Assembly (NCBI RefSeq): GCF_024124665.1
Contig: NZ_JAMXSB010000008.1
Span: 248,001-312,000, forward strand
Length of the DNA: 64,000 bases
Reading direction: 5' to 3'
Origin: Pleionea sp. CnH1-48
GTDB taxonomy: Bacteria > Pseudomonadota > Gammaproteobacteria > Enterobacterales > Kangiellaceae
Part shown: in pieces, positions 54,626-64,000 of the stretch
Layout of the letters: every line of letters starts with the position of its first letter
How positions within the stretch are numbered: position 1 is the stretch's first letter
The notes under the pieces: model-generated
What the model was told of the DNA's origin: nothing
Seen by the model: the letters and a program-made list of their open reading frames with translations, nothing else
The model's database searches: none
Translations under genes and position numbers: made by a program

Positions 54626-55341
54626 TCTTCTACTTCTTCGTTGTTTTCTCTACTGGTTAAAATGACATAGTTTCTATATTCCAGGCGGACTAAGAAACGA
54701 TTACTCACATAGGTCTTTAATCCACTCTGAACAAACAAAGCTTCATCAGTACGATCAACAGCCTGAACCAAAGTCGCACTGGGTCGAGTCGTAATGCTCC
54801 CCACTCCAATACCGACATAAGGAGAAAAACGCCAATCATGAAAAGGTTCGTTGTTAATTGCTGCTGATATTTGCTGAATCTCGGAGAACTCACCTAACGC
54901 CTGACCTAATACTAATTCAGCCGATAAGTTTTGAGTGAAGTTCCAGGTCGCGTTAGCCCCCAGCAAATTCGCTCCGCCAAAATCTCCAAAACGTCCACCA
55001 AACTCCCACTCGCGGTCAAAAAAGTCTTGCAGTCCCAACTCTGCCAGCGATACAGGATTACCATTAGGCGACAATGTTTTTTGCAGTTCACTTTGGTGAA
55101 CCCAACCTTCTTGCCCCTTGACGGTACGAACTTTAAACCAAACGTTTTTACGCTTTAATATTTCAATGGACTCGCCCTGTTCCACAACATGGAACACAGG
55201 ATAACCTCGGCCAGGTCCTGTCGCCATGCGAATAAAAGCATCGGCAACAGTTACCTGTTGATATTCGTCTTCAGCATAACAATGACTGCTTAACAAACTG
55301 ATACTTAATAATAAACTTACCGTTAAAATTTTTATTGTCAT
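54595..55341 (-). CDS. SH3 domain and outer-membrane barrel protein
   Basis: I start at the ATG at 55341 (MTIKILTVSLLLSISLLSSH), because a frame open to 55461 adds a leader with no signal character. After the signal peptide comes an SH3-like domain (about 25-85; YPVFHVVEQGESIEILKRKN, VKGQEGWVHQSELQ), which could hold peptidoglycan. A barrel-type region (FGGRFGDFGGANLLGANATW and on) follows and ends in SVFF. It lies upstream of the other barrel gene and 258 bases after the large propeller lipoprotein, with a terminator between. Confidence 0.8.
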   Translation of the reverse strand: MTIKILTVSLLLSISLLSSHCYAEDEYQQVTVADAFIRMATGPGRGYPVFHVVEQGESIEILKRKNVWFKVRTVKGQEGWVHQSELQKTLSPNGNPVSLAELGLQDFFDREWEFGGRFGDFGGANLLGANATWNFTQNLSAELVLGQALGEFSEIQQISAAINNEPFHDWRFSPYVGIGVGSITTRPSATLVQAVDRTDEALFVQSGLKTYVSNRFLVRLEYRNYVILTSRENNEEVEEWTIGFSVFF

Positions 55342-55530
55342 AGGGTCACAAACATTTGTTTTGATTACAGCAACAAAATGGCCATCTATCACTTTCAGAA
55401 CACCAAGGTAGCCTCTCGCTACCTCCGTTCTCCTCAATACGACAACTGATATCGCTGACATCGAGCGTACTTACATTACACAATCAACTTAACAAAAACC
55501 AGAAGCATGGTGATTATTACGCTAAGCAAA

Positions 55531-55561
55531 AACCTCTTTCACAACAACTGTAAAAGAGGTT
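55531..55561 (-). terminator. Intrinsic terminator after the HzsA-related gene
   Basis: On the minus strand AACCTCTTT and AAAGAGGTT pair around a 13-base loop and are followed by TTTT. Outer ACGCT/AGCGT segments can add to the stem. It separates the propeller lipoprotein gene from the SH3/barrel gene, so they may be separate transcripts. Confidence 0.75.
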
Positions 55562-55598
55562 AGCGTAAACTACCTTAATTAGCCCGCTATGGACACAG

Positions 55599-58469
55599 TT
55601 AATTCGCTTCAGGTGCGTCGAAAGGATTATTGAAGTATTGAGCACCAATATCAACCCATTCTGCAATAATTCTCAATTCAGCGTCGGTTAAGCGACCTTC
55701 ATGAGAACCACCCGGTAAAAACAGATTAAAGAAGTTACCGCTCGCAATGGCACCTGCAGAGCGCAATGGAGGCTGTATTGCGTTAGTCATTCCCAACATA
55801 GACGGAATAGGAACAGGAATAGGAATGGTTTGTGGATTGCCATTACCATCCAAAATCAGATTACCAGCCATGTCAGTTAGATGAATAGGCGTATTATCGG
55901 TATCCGTTAACACCGTTGGAGTACCGTCATTGCCAGGAACAAAAATGAAGTTTCCATCAGCATCGGTAAAGTAAATCAACTCGCCATTAACATCTGAAGT
56001 CTGATAAATCATATCACCGTTAGGTGCAAGAATAGGAACGACGAGATCCACCAGAGCACCGTTGGCAATTTCTTGCTCATTATCACCAAACAACAATTCT
56101 CGATAAGCGATAAAGTGCAAAGGCTCTTCCGGCGAAGCCGTTCCAGACAACTCCAACTGACCCGCAGGAATTTGCACCGCATTCATTGCATCGCGAGAAT
56201 TATGGCAGGTAGTACAGGTGTTATCAGCCAGCACGGTCATACCATCTACGTCAAAGACGCGACGATCCACTTCCCAGATGGGCTGTATCGCGGTTTCGTA
56301 ATTTAACAGGATGCGACAACTGGGATTCCAGGTCGTGGCACATGCATTAGGAATGGGAGCAGGTGTTGTCAACGCAGAATATAGATAACTAAATGACGGT
56401 GCCTTCGGGATAATATTGGCATCCGTCCAAACATCATCAAAGATAACGTCCAGATTCGGATTAGGTATACCGTTAATACGTGTATAAGTTTCGGCCATGG
56501 TTTCACCTTGATCAGGGAACCAGGCAGGATCGCTATTAGGGTAAGGAACACCCGTTGTCGTTGCGCCTACATTGATGGATGCTGGTTGCGCTTCGATTCG
56601 GCCATGTGGCACATTTTCATCAGTATGACAGCCGCTACATTCCATTTCTTCACCGGCCTGTAATTGCAACCAGTTCTGGTGACGAGGAGAAATACGACGT
56701 CCGCGTTGATCCAGTACACTGATGGTAAAGGCGATATTGGCAGGAATTTTCACTTTGACAGAACCGTCAGGTTCTACAGGCGCATAACCAATAATTTCTT
56801 TCATCAACTGACCACGGCCAGCACCGAAAGCAGAGCCATCAAAGTCATAAACTTCGTCATCAGGTATCGCCACCGCTTTAACAATTCGCAAAAAACGCGC
56901 AGGTCGATCAGCAACAGGCGTTGTTACCGGATCGGCCATGGCAACAATGCCCGCAGGCGTTGAATCAACACCGTCAATATCGTAAACGCTGCGGATATGC
57001 AGAACGCCAACGTTCTCATCAACCAAGGTCTGGTCAAGATCAATACCGCCGACGCCATCAACTAATACATCCTGACGCGGACGAGGCTGCACGGTTATCG
57101 GATTGGTAAACCAGAAGCCATCTTCGGCAATCACTACAGGCAATTGAGTTCCAGAGGTTTGATCCCACATCCAGATACTGTACTGAGGCGGCGCTTCGAC
57201 CAGAGCCGTATCGGCCAGATTCTCCTCGGTACAAGGTAAAGTAGTGGTCTCTTGTGTATTAGGATCAATACGATTCAACAAACAGGGCGACCAGCTAACC
57301 AAGAGTCGATTGGATTCATCCCATAACGGAAAAACACTGTGGAACAAACCGCCAGGAGATGGCTGGTCATCGGTATATACCGTGTCTGAAGCGAGAGACG
57401 TTTGCGCGGGCGCTGTACCAGCCCCGTTAAAAGAGACAGTATTCTCGACAAAATTAGTCACATCAATCACCGCCATGTCACCACCAATACGCATATTGCG
57501 GCGAGCCTTGGTAATGACCTGCAAGCGCTGATCAGGCATTTCTATAGGACTAAAGAACTCAACCGTATCACCATTTGCGCCTGTGTCATGACTATAGCGG
57601 CCATAAAGCAGCTGCACATCACGTCCATCAGGGCGTACAGAATACAAATTAAAATCATGGTCAACGGTATTTCGGTCCCAGTGCAAATAAGCGATACGAC
57701 CATTGCTCATTACCGTTGGGTAAAGATCTAAGCTCTGATTAAAGGTGATTTGATGGACATCACTGCCATCGGGATTCATGACATGGAGGACAAAGTTAGG
57801 CCCCTGCAAGGTTTCTTCCTGGCCATCAAACTGAGGTTTGCCTTCATCCAGCAAAATCGCTTTGGCCTGACGCTGTCGTGTTGATGAAAACACAATGCGA
57901 CCATCGGGCAAAAATGCGGGCATAATGTCGTGCCCAGCTTCTGCGGTAATATCCGACGTGATCACTCGTCTGAGTGTCGATGTCTCTAACTCGTAAGTCC
58001 AGATGTTCCATTTAGGTTGATCTTCTGGATCGGCGTTTTCGATTTCGGGCGCCCGCATGGCAAAAGCTAAAAACTCACCATCAGGAGATACGACCAAGTC
58101 GCGAACATCATATAAAGGAATGGGGTCATCAGGGTTTTGTTGAAAGGCTGCTGTGGTGATGTCTCTATCTTGTGCGCTGGGTGCGGCACGATCACGCAAA
58201 ATCAATGTAGCGCCAGCACGGAACGAAATGGGATCATCAAAAGCAATGGGATCCGCCAGATTTTCGCCCACTCGATTTCCGTCTTCATCAACAGGAACAG
58301 GCCTCTTTATATAGGCAATGGCAAAGTCTAGTGTAACCGGATCGGGTTCCTGATTACTGCTTATAATAGTGTCTTCACTGGTGCATCCAAACAATAGACA
58401 GCTGGACGCCCATACGGCTGCTACCCTGGTCAAGTAGCTAACTCTTTGATTAAGTGTCTCTTTAGGCAT
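55599..58469 (-). CDS. HzsA-related propeller lipoprotein with two haem c motifs
   Basis: This 956-residue protein has a lipobox (CLLFGCTSED), then a TolB/PD40-like beta-propeller (about 80-330: FLPDGRIVFSSTRQRQ, VMNPDGSDVHQITFN, FNLYSVRPDGRDVQLL), a domain resembling the middle part of hydrazine synthase alpha, and a C-terminal region with two CxxCH haem motifs, CSGCH (about 609-613) and CTTCH (about 752-756). It is probably anchored in the envelope and carries haem c; hydrazine synthesis itself is not implied. Divergent plus-strand genes encode further CxxCH proteins, so it is likely part of one redox assembly. Confidence 0.85.
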   Translation of the reverse strand: MPKETLNQRVSYLTRVAAVWASSCLLFGCTSEDTIISSNQEPDPVTLDFAIAYIKRPVPVDEDGNRVGENLADPIAFDDPISFRAGATLILRDRAAPSAQDRDITTAAFQQNPDDPIPLYDVRDLVVSPDGEFLAFAMRAPEIENADPEDQPKWNIWTYELETSTLRRVITSDITAEAGHDIMPAFLPDGRIVFSSTRQRQAKAILLDEGKPQFDGQEETLQGPNFVLHVMNPDGSDVHQITFNQSLDLYPTVMSNGRIAYLHWDRNTVDHDFNLYSVRPDGRDVQLLYGRYSHDTGANGDTVEFFSPIEMPDQRLQVITKARRNMRIGGDMAVIDVTNFVENTVSFNGAGTAPAQTSLASDTVYTDDQPSPGGLFHSVFPLWDESNRLLVSWSPCLLNRIDPNTQETTTLPCTEENLADTALVEAPPQYSIWMWDQTSGTQLPVVIAEDGFWFTNPITVQPRPRQDVLVDGVGGIDLDQTLVDENVGVLHIRSVYDIDGVDSTPAGIVAMADPVTTPVADRPARFLRIVKAVAIPDDEVYDFDGSAFGAGRGQLMKEIIGYAPVEPDGSVKVKIPANIAFTISVLDQRGRRISPRHQNWLQLQAGEEMECSGCHTDENVPHGRIEAQPASINVGATTTGVPYPNSDPAWFPDQGETMAETYTRINGIPNPNLDVIFDDVWTDANIIPKAPSFSYLYSALTTPAPIPNACATTWNPSCRILLNYETAIQPIWEVDRRVFDVDGMTVLADNTCTTCHNSRDAMNAVQIPAGQLELSGTASPEEPLHFIAYRELLFGDNEQEIANGALVDLVVPILAPNGDMIYQTSDVNGELIYFTDADGNFIFVPGNDGTPTVLTDTDNTPIHLTDMAGNLILDGNGNPQTIPIPVPIPSMLGMTNAIQPPLRSAGAIASGNFFNLFLPGGSHEGRLTDAELRIIAEWVDIGAQYFNNPFDAPEAN

Positions 58470-58880
58470 TGGGTGCTCAAATACGTTATTTGGAGGTATA
58501 AGTCGATTGCGATATCGCTTTTAACCTCATTATGACTAAGTTTTATGATTATTCTGTGGCCGCCATCACGAAAACCAAAAGCATTAATCTCTAGAATAGT
58601 TCATTCACAGTGAAATAGAACTCATCTCAATTAGCACTTGAGTTGGCGTCATCAATGGACTCTGTTGGACGCACTGTAGCAAATGGGCCCATTCTTGGAT
58701 AGCAACAAAACACGTTGATGCCACCTTAAGCCCGTCTGCCGCATTAATACCATACTTTTTTTATGGTCTTTACATCGTAAAAAAACGACCTTGCGTAAAA
58801 TACTCAAGTCTTTTTGAGATGAGTTTTATAGAATAAATATTAAAACAATATAAATTTTGACAACTAAGAGGCTGGCTACA
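58470..58880. other. Divergent promoter region between the two CxxCH gene groups
   Basis: No gene is supported. AT-rich sequence before 58860 should carry the plus-strand promoter; a CTCAA/TTGAG hairpin-like segment lies at about 58802-58818. I cannot identify clear -35/-10 pairs. Confidence 0.35.
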
Positions 58881-60116
58881 ATGAGATCGAACATGTCATT
58901 AAGCCATTCATTGAAACGTTTTGCGAAACTGGCAGGTCATACCACTTTAATCGCAACGCTCACAATGAATGCCTGGGCAGGACCAAAAGAACAAGCGAAA
59001 CGTATTCACGATCGCTTGGCTGGTACCCACCCAGACACTGCAACCCTGGCTGCGATGGAAACGCTCATTCAATCAGGTGACGCTAATGCGGCGGCTTACC
59101 TGGCGATGGAGAATGATGCTTTCTATAACGTCACACTAAAAAATCTGATCACTCCTTGGACTAACGAGCCTCAGACCGTATTCGCTCCCCTTAATGACTA
59201 TACTGCGACAGTCATTGGTATCGTGCGCGATGATCTGGATTTTCGTGAAGTGTTATCAGGCGATATCATCTATACCGCCAACAGCGCCACTCAGGTTCCA
59301 GCCTACTCTAATAGCAGCAATGCTCACTATGAAGCTTTAGAAGATAACAACTACAGCCTTAAAGACGTATTGGAACGCCAAACTCAATCATCGGTGACAG
59401 GACTACCAGCGGATGCGACCGCTGGCGTGATGACCACTCGAGCGGCAGCGCGAGCTTTCTTCTCAGCCGGTACCAACCGAGCGATGTTCCGCTTCACTTT
59501 AATGAATCACATTTGTGATGACTTAGAAGCCTTCAAAGATTTCACTTTATCACCGGATCGTATTCGTCAGGATGTGACTCGCAGCCCTGGTGGCGACAGC
59601 CGTATCTTCTTGAACAACTGTATTGGCTGTCACAGCGGCATGGACCCTATGGCTCAAGCCTTTGCTTACTATGAGTGGCAATACGACGCCGATAATGATC
59701 CTGATGGCGAGAATGGCACCATGGTTTACAACCGTGAAGGCCAAGTCGATCAAACCACTGGCACGCGCGTTCAGCGTAAGTACCACATTAATAACACTAA
59801 CTTCTCTTATGGTTATGCCACCCCAGACGACAGCTGGGCCAACTACTGGCGTTCAGGCCAAAATGCTGTGATTGGCTGGTCAGATGCTCTGCCTGGTAGC
59901 GGCAATGGTGCAAAAACCATGGGACAAGAACTGGCACATTCAGAAGCATTTGCTCACTGCCAGGTTAAAAAAGTGTTCCGCAATGTTTGTCTACGAGATG
60001 CTGCCGATTCAGCAGATCGAAGCCAAATCAGTAGCATGGTCACAAACTTTAAAAGTGGCGGCTACAAGTTAAAGCAGGTGTTTGCTGAATCAGCCACCTA
60101 TTGTATGGGCAACTAA
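58881..60116 (+). CDS. Exported CxxCH protein (DUF1588-like haem motif)
   Basis: I start at the ATG at 58881, nine bases after AAGAGG; an in-frame TTG lies eight codons earlier. A signal peptide (TLIATLTMNAWAG) precedes a helical domain. CIGCHSGMDPMAQAFAYYEW (from residue 247) has the haem c motif and the CH..MDP..A spacing of the DUF1588/PSCyt-like domains found in planctomycete cytochromes. A second Cys-rich stretch is near the end (VFRNVCLRD, TYCMGN). No family for the N-terminal part. It leads the plus-strand group, 24 bases before the LamG lipoprotein. Confidence 0.82.
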   Translation: MRSNMSLSHSLKRFAKLAGHTTLIATLTMNAWAGPKEQAKRIHDRLAGTHPDTATLAAMETLIQSGDANAAAYLAMENDAFYNVTLKNLITPWTNEPQTVFAPLNDYTATVIGIVRDDLDFREVLSGDIIYTANSATQVPAYSNSSNAHYEALEDNNYSLKDVLERQTQSSVTGLPADATAGVMTTRAAARAFFSAGTNRAMFRFTLMNHICDDLEAFKDFTLSPDRIRQDVTRSPGGDSRIFLNNCIGCHSGMDPMAQAFAYYEWQYDADNDPDGENGTMVYNREGQVDQTTGTRVQRKYHINNTNFSYGYATPDDSWANYWRSGQNAVIGWSDALPGSGNGAKTMGQELAHSEAFAHCQVKKVFRNVCLRDAADSADRSQISSMVTNFKSGGYKLKQVFAESATYCMGN

Positions 60117-60139
60117 CGCGGTAAATGTGGAGACAAACG

Positions 60140-62623
60140 ATGACAAAGAATCAATCCAAGCTCTCATTGTCCGCGCTCATTAAAAATAGTGCGGCAATTA
60201 TGGTATCGACGCTGGTTTTAACAGCGTGTACCGGTGGCGGACCAGCGACCGAAACGACTCCTCCCAGCAGCGGCTCTTCGCCTGATACTTATTCAGGCCC
60301 ACCTCCAGCCTCTGACGATGTACAACGATTTAAATTGTTTGTATGGGACAATCTAGCAACCAATAACCGTTGTGGTGCTTGTCACAACGAAACGGGCCAA
60401 TCCCCTCAGTTCGCTCGTGGCGATGATGTTAATCTGGCCTACGCGGCAGCCAACACCATAGTTGATCTGGCAAACCCCGATCAGTCACGCATGGTAACCA
60501 AAGTGGCCGAGGGTCATAACTGTTGGGAAAGCGTCGCACAGGTTTGTGCAGACACCATTACTTCCTACATTAATAACTGGGCAGGTAACTCTGCTTCATC
60601 AACCACAGAGATCACTCTGACAGCACCTCCTATTAGAGATCCAGGCGCCAGCCGTGCTTTCCCTGATGATCCGAGTAACTTCCAATCAACAGTTTATCCA
60701 TTATTAACTCAATACTGTTCTGACTGTCACACCGACTCGGCTTCGGTGCCCATTTCGCCTTACTTTGCCAGTGCCGATGTCAATACGGCTTATGAAGCTG
60801 CAAAAAGTAAAATCGATCTGGATACTCCAGCCAGCTCACGTTTTGTTATTCGCTTAAGAAATGAGTTCCACAACTGTTGGACTACCGATTGTGCGTCTAA
60901 CGCTAACGAAATGCAGACAGCCATTGAAAACTTTGCTTCAACCATTCCATTGACTCAAATTGATTCAAGTCTGGTTGCCAGTAAAGCGCTTACCTTATTA
61001 GATGGTATTCAAGCGTCTAGCGGTGGCCGCTTTGAAGCCAACGCTATTGCGACTTTCCAGTTTAAAACCGGAAACGGCGTAACGGCCTTTGATACCAGTG
61101 GTGTTGAACCCGCAATGAACCTGACCTTTAACGGCGACGTTGAATGGGTTGGTGGCTGGGGCATCAACATTCGTGATGGTAAAGCCCAAGCTTCAACAAG
61201 CTCCAGTAAAAAGCTATATGACTTAATCACCGCGACTAACGAGTACTCTATCGAAGCCTGGGTAGCTCCGAATAATGTGACTCAAGAAGGTCCTGCGCGT
61301 ATCGTTAACTACTCAGGTGGAGCTGACTCTCGCAACTTTATGTTAGGTCAGACTTTATATAACTACGATTTCTTAAACCGTAGTACTAACGCTGATGCCA
61401 ATGGTAATCCATCGTTATCCACTGCAGATGCTGATGAGCGTCTACAAGCAACCTTGCAACATGTCATCGTCACTTATGATCCCGTTAATGGTCGCCGCAT
61501 TTATGTGAACGGTCAGTACACTGGAGACGCCGATGGTGTTGAGCCAGGTACATTAAACGACTGGAACGATACCTTTGCTTTTGTTCTTGGTAGTGAGGTT
61601 TCTGGCGAATTTAAATGGAGCGGTGTTGTTCGCTTTGTTTCGATTCACAACCGCGCACTGACAGAAGAACAGATTCAACAGAACTATGACGCAGGTGTTG
61701 GTGAGCGCTTCTTCTTGCTCTTTAGTGTGGGCCATCTAGTTGATGTTCCAGATTCCTACATCGTATTCGAAGTCAGTCAGTTTGACAGCTACGGCTACCT
61801 GTTCGCAGAGCCCTTCTTTATCAGCCTTGATGAAACGGCAACGCCAAACAACATTCCTGTTCAGGGTATGCGTATTGGTATTAACGGTGCAGAAGCTGCT
61901 ATCGGACAATCATTTGAAAAACTCAACATGGCTCTGGACGATGCGCAATATAACTCAGGTTCTGGTCAGGTGATTTCACCTTTAGGTGCTGTTATTGCAC
62001 TAGAAAAAGGACCTACTACCGATGAGTTCTTCTTAACTTTCGAACGTCTTGGCACTCACGAAAATGTGCGTGTTGATGCACAACCACAGCCAGCACCGAC
62101 ACCTCCTGATCTCGATGAGCAATCGGACTTAGGTGTACGTACTTTCGAAGAAATTTATGCCACCATGGCACAAATGACTGGCGTGAGCATGAACGAGGCT
62201 GGTGTTCGCGGAGTATATCTGACCGTTAAACAACAGTTGCCAACGAACGACGCTCTAGAAGGTTTCTTATCTTCTAATCAAATGGGTGTTACTCAGTTAG
62301 CCATTCAGTATTGTTCTGCGCTGATGGACGACACTAGCCTACGTGCAAGCAAGTTCCCAGCCTTTAACTTTACGGCAGACCCTGCAACTTCGTTTACCGC
62401 TCAAGGCCGTAACGACTTCCTTGACCCCTTGTTAGAAGCAACGATGGGTATCGGCCTGGCTAGCCAGCCACAAGCCAATACCGTAAAAGGCGAACTGAAC
62501 AATCTGATTGATCAGCTCACCACCTGTACTAGCAACGGCAGTTGTGAAGCAGGTCGAACCATTAAAGTCACCAAAGCAACCTGTGCCGCTGCCATCGGTA
62601 GTGCCATCATGCTTGTACAATAA
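60140..62623 (+). CDS. LamG-domain lipoprotein with two haem c motifs
   Basis: The N-terminus has a lipobox (LVLTACTGGG). Two CxxCH motifs lie in the first third, CGACH at about residue 78 and CSDCH at about 192, and each region has further Cys (CWESVAQVC, CWTTDCA), consistent with two similar cytochrome-like repeats. A LamG/concanavalin-like domain (about 360-520; NEYSIEAWVAPNNVTQEGPA and INRALTEEQI-type end) follows, then a region with further strands and a Cys-rich end. It should be an envelope protein that both carries haem and binds a ligand. I use the ATG at 60140 after TGGAGAC. Confidence 0.85.
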   Translation: MTKNQSKLSLSALIKNSAAIMVSTLVLTACTGGGPATETTPPSSGSSPDTYSGPPPASDDVQRFKLFVWDNLATNNRCGACHNETGQSPQFARGDDVNLAYAAANTIVDLANPDQSRMVTKVAEGHNCWESVAQVCADTITSYINNWAGNSASSTTEITLTAPPIRDPGASRAFPDDPSNFQSTVYPLLTQYCSDCHTDSASVPISPYFASADVNTAYEAAKSKIDLDTPASSRFVIRLRNEFHNCWTTDCASNANEMQTAIENFASTIPLTQIDSSLVASKALTLLDGIQASSGGRFEANAIATFQFKTGNGVTAFDTSGVEPAMNLTFNGDVEWVGGWGINIRDGKAQASTSSSKKLYDLITATNEYSIEAWVAPNNVTQEGPARIVNYSGGADSRNFMLGQTLYNYDFLNRSTNADANGNPSLSTADADERLQATLQHVIVTYDPVNGRRIYVNGQYTGDADGVEPGTLNDWNDTFAFVLGSEVSGEFKWSGVVRFVSIHNRALTEEQIQQNYDAGVGERFFLLFSVGHLVDVPDSYIVFEVSQFDSYGYLFAEPFFISLDETATPNNIPVQGMRIGINGAEAAIGQSFEKLNMALDDAQYNSGSGQVISPLGAVIALEKGPTTDEFFLTFERLGTHENVRVDAQPQPAPTPPDLDEQSDLGVRTFEEIYATMAQMTGVSMNEAGVRGVYLTVKQQLPTNDALEGFLSSNQMGVTQLAIQYCSALMDDTSLRASKFPAFNFTADPATSFTAQGRNDFLDPLLEATMGIGLASQPQANTVKGELNNLIDQLTTCTSNGSCEAGRTIKVTKATCAAAIGSAIMLVQ

Positions 62624-62644
62624 CTCGGTGGAGAGGATTTAGAT

Positions 62645-64000
62645 ATGACACGTAAAAAACGCGCTTTACACCCAGATGCTCCACTGCTTCACGCAGCGCA
62701 TAAACGCCCCACTACCCGTCGCGACTTTGTCGCGCAGGGTCTTGCGGCGGGCGTAGGCTCTGTAGTTGGAGGTTCTGTTCTTGGTTTATTTGCTAATCCG
62801 CGCGCTGCCTATGCAGATTTATCGCCAGATATCGATGCGCTTCGAGCTCAGTGTGGTATCGCTGTTCAAGGTGCCGGTAAAATTCCATTTATCTGTTTTG
62901 ACCTGGCAGGTGGCGCTAACATTGCTGGCTCTAACGTACTGGTTGGTAAACAAGGCGGCCAGCTCGACTTTTTGACCACACAGGGTTACAGCAAGTTAGG
63001 TCTTCCAGGTGATCAGGTGCCCAGCATTGTTAACACTGATACGGGCACTAATGATTTCGTCAACACGGATCTGGGTCTGGCATTCCACAGCGACAGTGCT
63101 TTCTTGCGCGGAATGTTAGAGAAGATTTCTCCAGAAACCGCTGCTCGTACTAACGGTGCGGTTATCCCTGCTCGTTCTGATAACGACACAGGTAATAATC
63201 CGCACAACCCGATGTATGGTATTCATACGGCAAAAGCTGATGGTTCTCTGCTGTCTATCATTGGTTCTCGCAGCTCGGACTCAGGCGGTAACTCCATGGC
63301 ACCGCAATCCATGTTGATGAATACCACATTACGTCCAACCAAAGTTGATCGCCCAAGCGATGTAACCGGTCTGGTTGATGTAGGTGATCTGTTAGGCGTA
63401 CTGTCGCAAGACGAAGCTGTACGAGTAATGGAAGCCATTCAACGTATTTCTGATATGAAACTGGGTAGCGTGAATACTCAGATTAGCCGTGATGCGATAG
63501 TCAAAGCTCTGGTGAGCTGTGGTTATGTTAAGAGTGCCGACTTGGCCGATCGTTTTGGTAATCCATCGACATTGAACCCAGAACTCGATCCTGACATTGT
63601 TGGTCCTGCTGGTATCTTCTCTTCAGCAGAATTCAACAGCGACGGTGAATTCCGCAAGACCGCTTCAGTTATGAAGATGGTTATTAACGGTTTTGCTGGT
63701 GCCGGAACCATTACCATGGGTGGTTATGACTACCACACGGGTGAGCGCGGCACGGGTGAAATTCGAGACCTTCGTGCAGGCCGCTGTATGGGAGCCTGTA
63801 TCGAGTATGCAGCACGTATCGGTGTGCCTCTGATGATGTATGTATTCAGTGACGGTTCTGTTGCTAGTAATGGTCGTCTGGACGAATCAGAAATGGGTCG
63901 TGGTAAAGGTGAGTGGACAGGTGATAACTCATCAACGGCTTCTCCATTCTTTATGGTTTACAACCCAGGCGGACGTCCGCAGTTGATGGGTGGCACACCA
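62645..64000 (+). CDS. Tat-exported DUF1501-like protein, C-terminus outside window
   Basis: The N-terminus has a twin-arginine motif in TTRRDFVAQGLAAG, followed by a hydrophobic stretch and AYA, so the protein is exported folded. The body shows FICFDLAGGANIAGSNVLVG and a later GGYDYHTGERGTGEIRDLRA, and resembles DUF1501-type exported proteins that occur beside DUF1588/1592 cytochromes in other phyla. The frame is open to the window end (452 codons so far). GTGGAGAGG precedes the ATG. It follows the LamG gene by 21 bases, so the three plus-strand genes form one operon. Confidence 0.85.
   Translation, partial: MTRKKRALHPDAPLLHAAHKRPTTRRDFVAQGLAAGVGSVVGGSVLGLFANPRAAYADLSPDIDALRAQCGIAVQGAGKIPFICFDLAGGANIAGSNVLVGKQGGQLDFLTTQGYSKLGLPGDQVPSIVNTDTGTNDFVNTDLGLAFHSDSAFLRGMLEKISPETAARTNGAVIPARSDNDTGNNPHNPMYGIHTAKADGSLLSIIGSRSSDSGGNSMAPQSMLMNTTLRPTKVDRPSDVTGLVDVGDLLGVLSQDEAVRVMEAIQRISDMKLGSVNTQISRDAIVKALVSCGYVKSADLADRFGNPSTLNPELDPDIVGPAGIFSSAEFNSDGEFRKTASVMKMVINGFAGAGTITMGGYDYHTGERGTGEIRDLRAGRCMGACIEYAARIGVPLMMYVFSDGSVASNGRLDESEMGRGKGEWTGDNSSTASPFFMVYNPGGRPQLMGGTP

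Noticed and set aside
55599-58469. Hydrazine synthase subunit
   Set aside because: The middle domain resembles HzsA, but anammox partners are absent and the family name is used for many unrelated propeller proteins, so I do not infer hydrazine chemistry.
1-64000. CRISPR array, insertion sequence, prophage or integron
   Set aside because: I found no regularly spaced repeats, transposase, phage structural gene or integrase other than the housekeeping XerD.

Overview
The window (64 kb, AT-leaning) looks like the chromosome of a marine-type gammaproteobacterium. Two blocks have the gene order known from E. coli: xerD-dsbC-recJ-prfB-lysS (23.3 to 13.9 kb) and ffh-rpsP-rimM-trmD-rplS with divergent ypjD-corB (31.9 to 26.0 kb). 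The gene mix suggests something near Kangiellaceae/Oceanospirillales, but that placement is inference. I saw no rRNA or tRNA gene, CRISPR array, insertion sequence or prophage.

Layout. 0-1.3 kb: a truncated secreted protein and a PEP-CTERM protein. 1.5-13.8 kb: signalling genes. These are a histidine kinase with three periplasmic solute-binding modules beside an HD-GYP response regulator, a three-gene set of CHASE2 adenylate cyclase, SH3 protein and M48 lipoprotein, a GAF/HD-GYP protein with an unusual insertion, and a CPBP membrane protease. 13.8-32 kb: housekeeping genes, including prfB with an intact programmed +1 frameshift site, interrupted by small lipoproteins, secreted proteins and a candidate small RNA.

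32-50.9 kb: about 18 minus-strand genes, nearly all overlapping or a few bases apart, that look like one long biosynthesis-and-export operon. The order of transcription is flavin halogenase-like enzyme, acyl-CoA dehydrogenase, AMP-forming acyl/aminoacyl ligase, PLP amino-acid decarboxylase, truncated dehydrogenase-like protein, two divergent thiolase-fold (ketosynthase-like) proteins flanking an unknown protein, alpha/beta hydrolase, a protein with an asparagine-synthetase-like N-terminal domain, and an acyl carrier protein. Two TPR proteins, a LolD-like ATPase, an FtsX-type permease, a LolA-like carrier, an outer-membrane barrel and a TauE-type permease follow. The reading I favour is that an amino acid is loaded on the carrier protein, decarboxylated there, oxidised or extended, and the hydrophobic product is moved to the outer membrane. 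I do not recognise the cluster as a described pathway.

51.9-64 kb: a second accessory locus of exported proteins. A minus-strand group holds a DUF3570 barrel, a tiny lipoprotein ending in a Gly/Cys tail (DUF4266-like), a TlpA thioredoxin, two outer-membrane barrel proteins and a large HzsA-related propeller lipoprotein with two CxxCH haem motifs. It faces a plus-strand group of a CxxCH protein, a LamG lipoprotein with two CxxCH motifs and a Tat-exported protein that runs off the window. It looks like an envelope redox system of unknown substrate.
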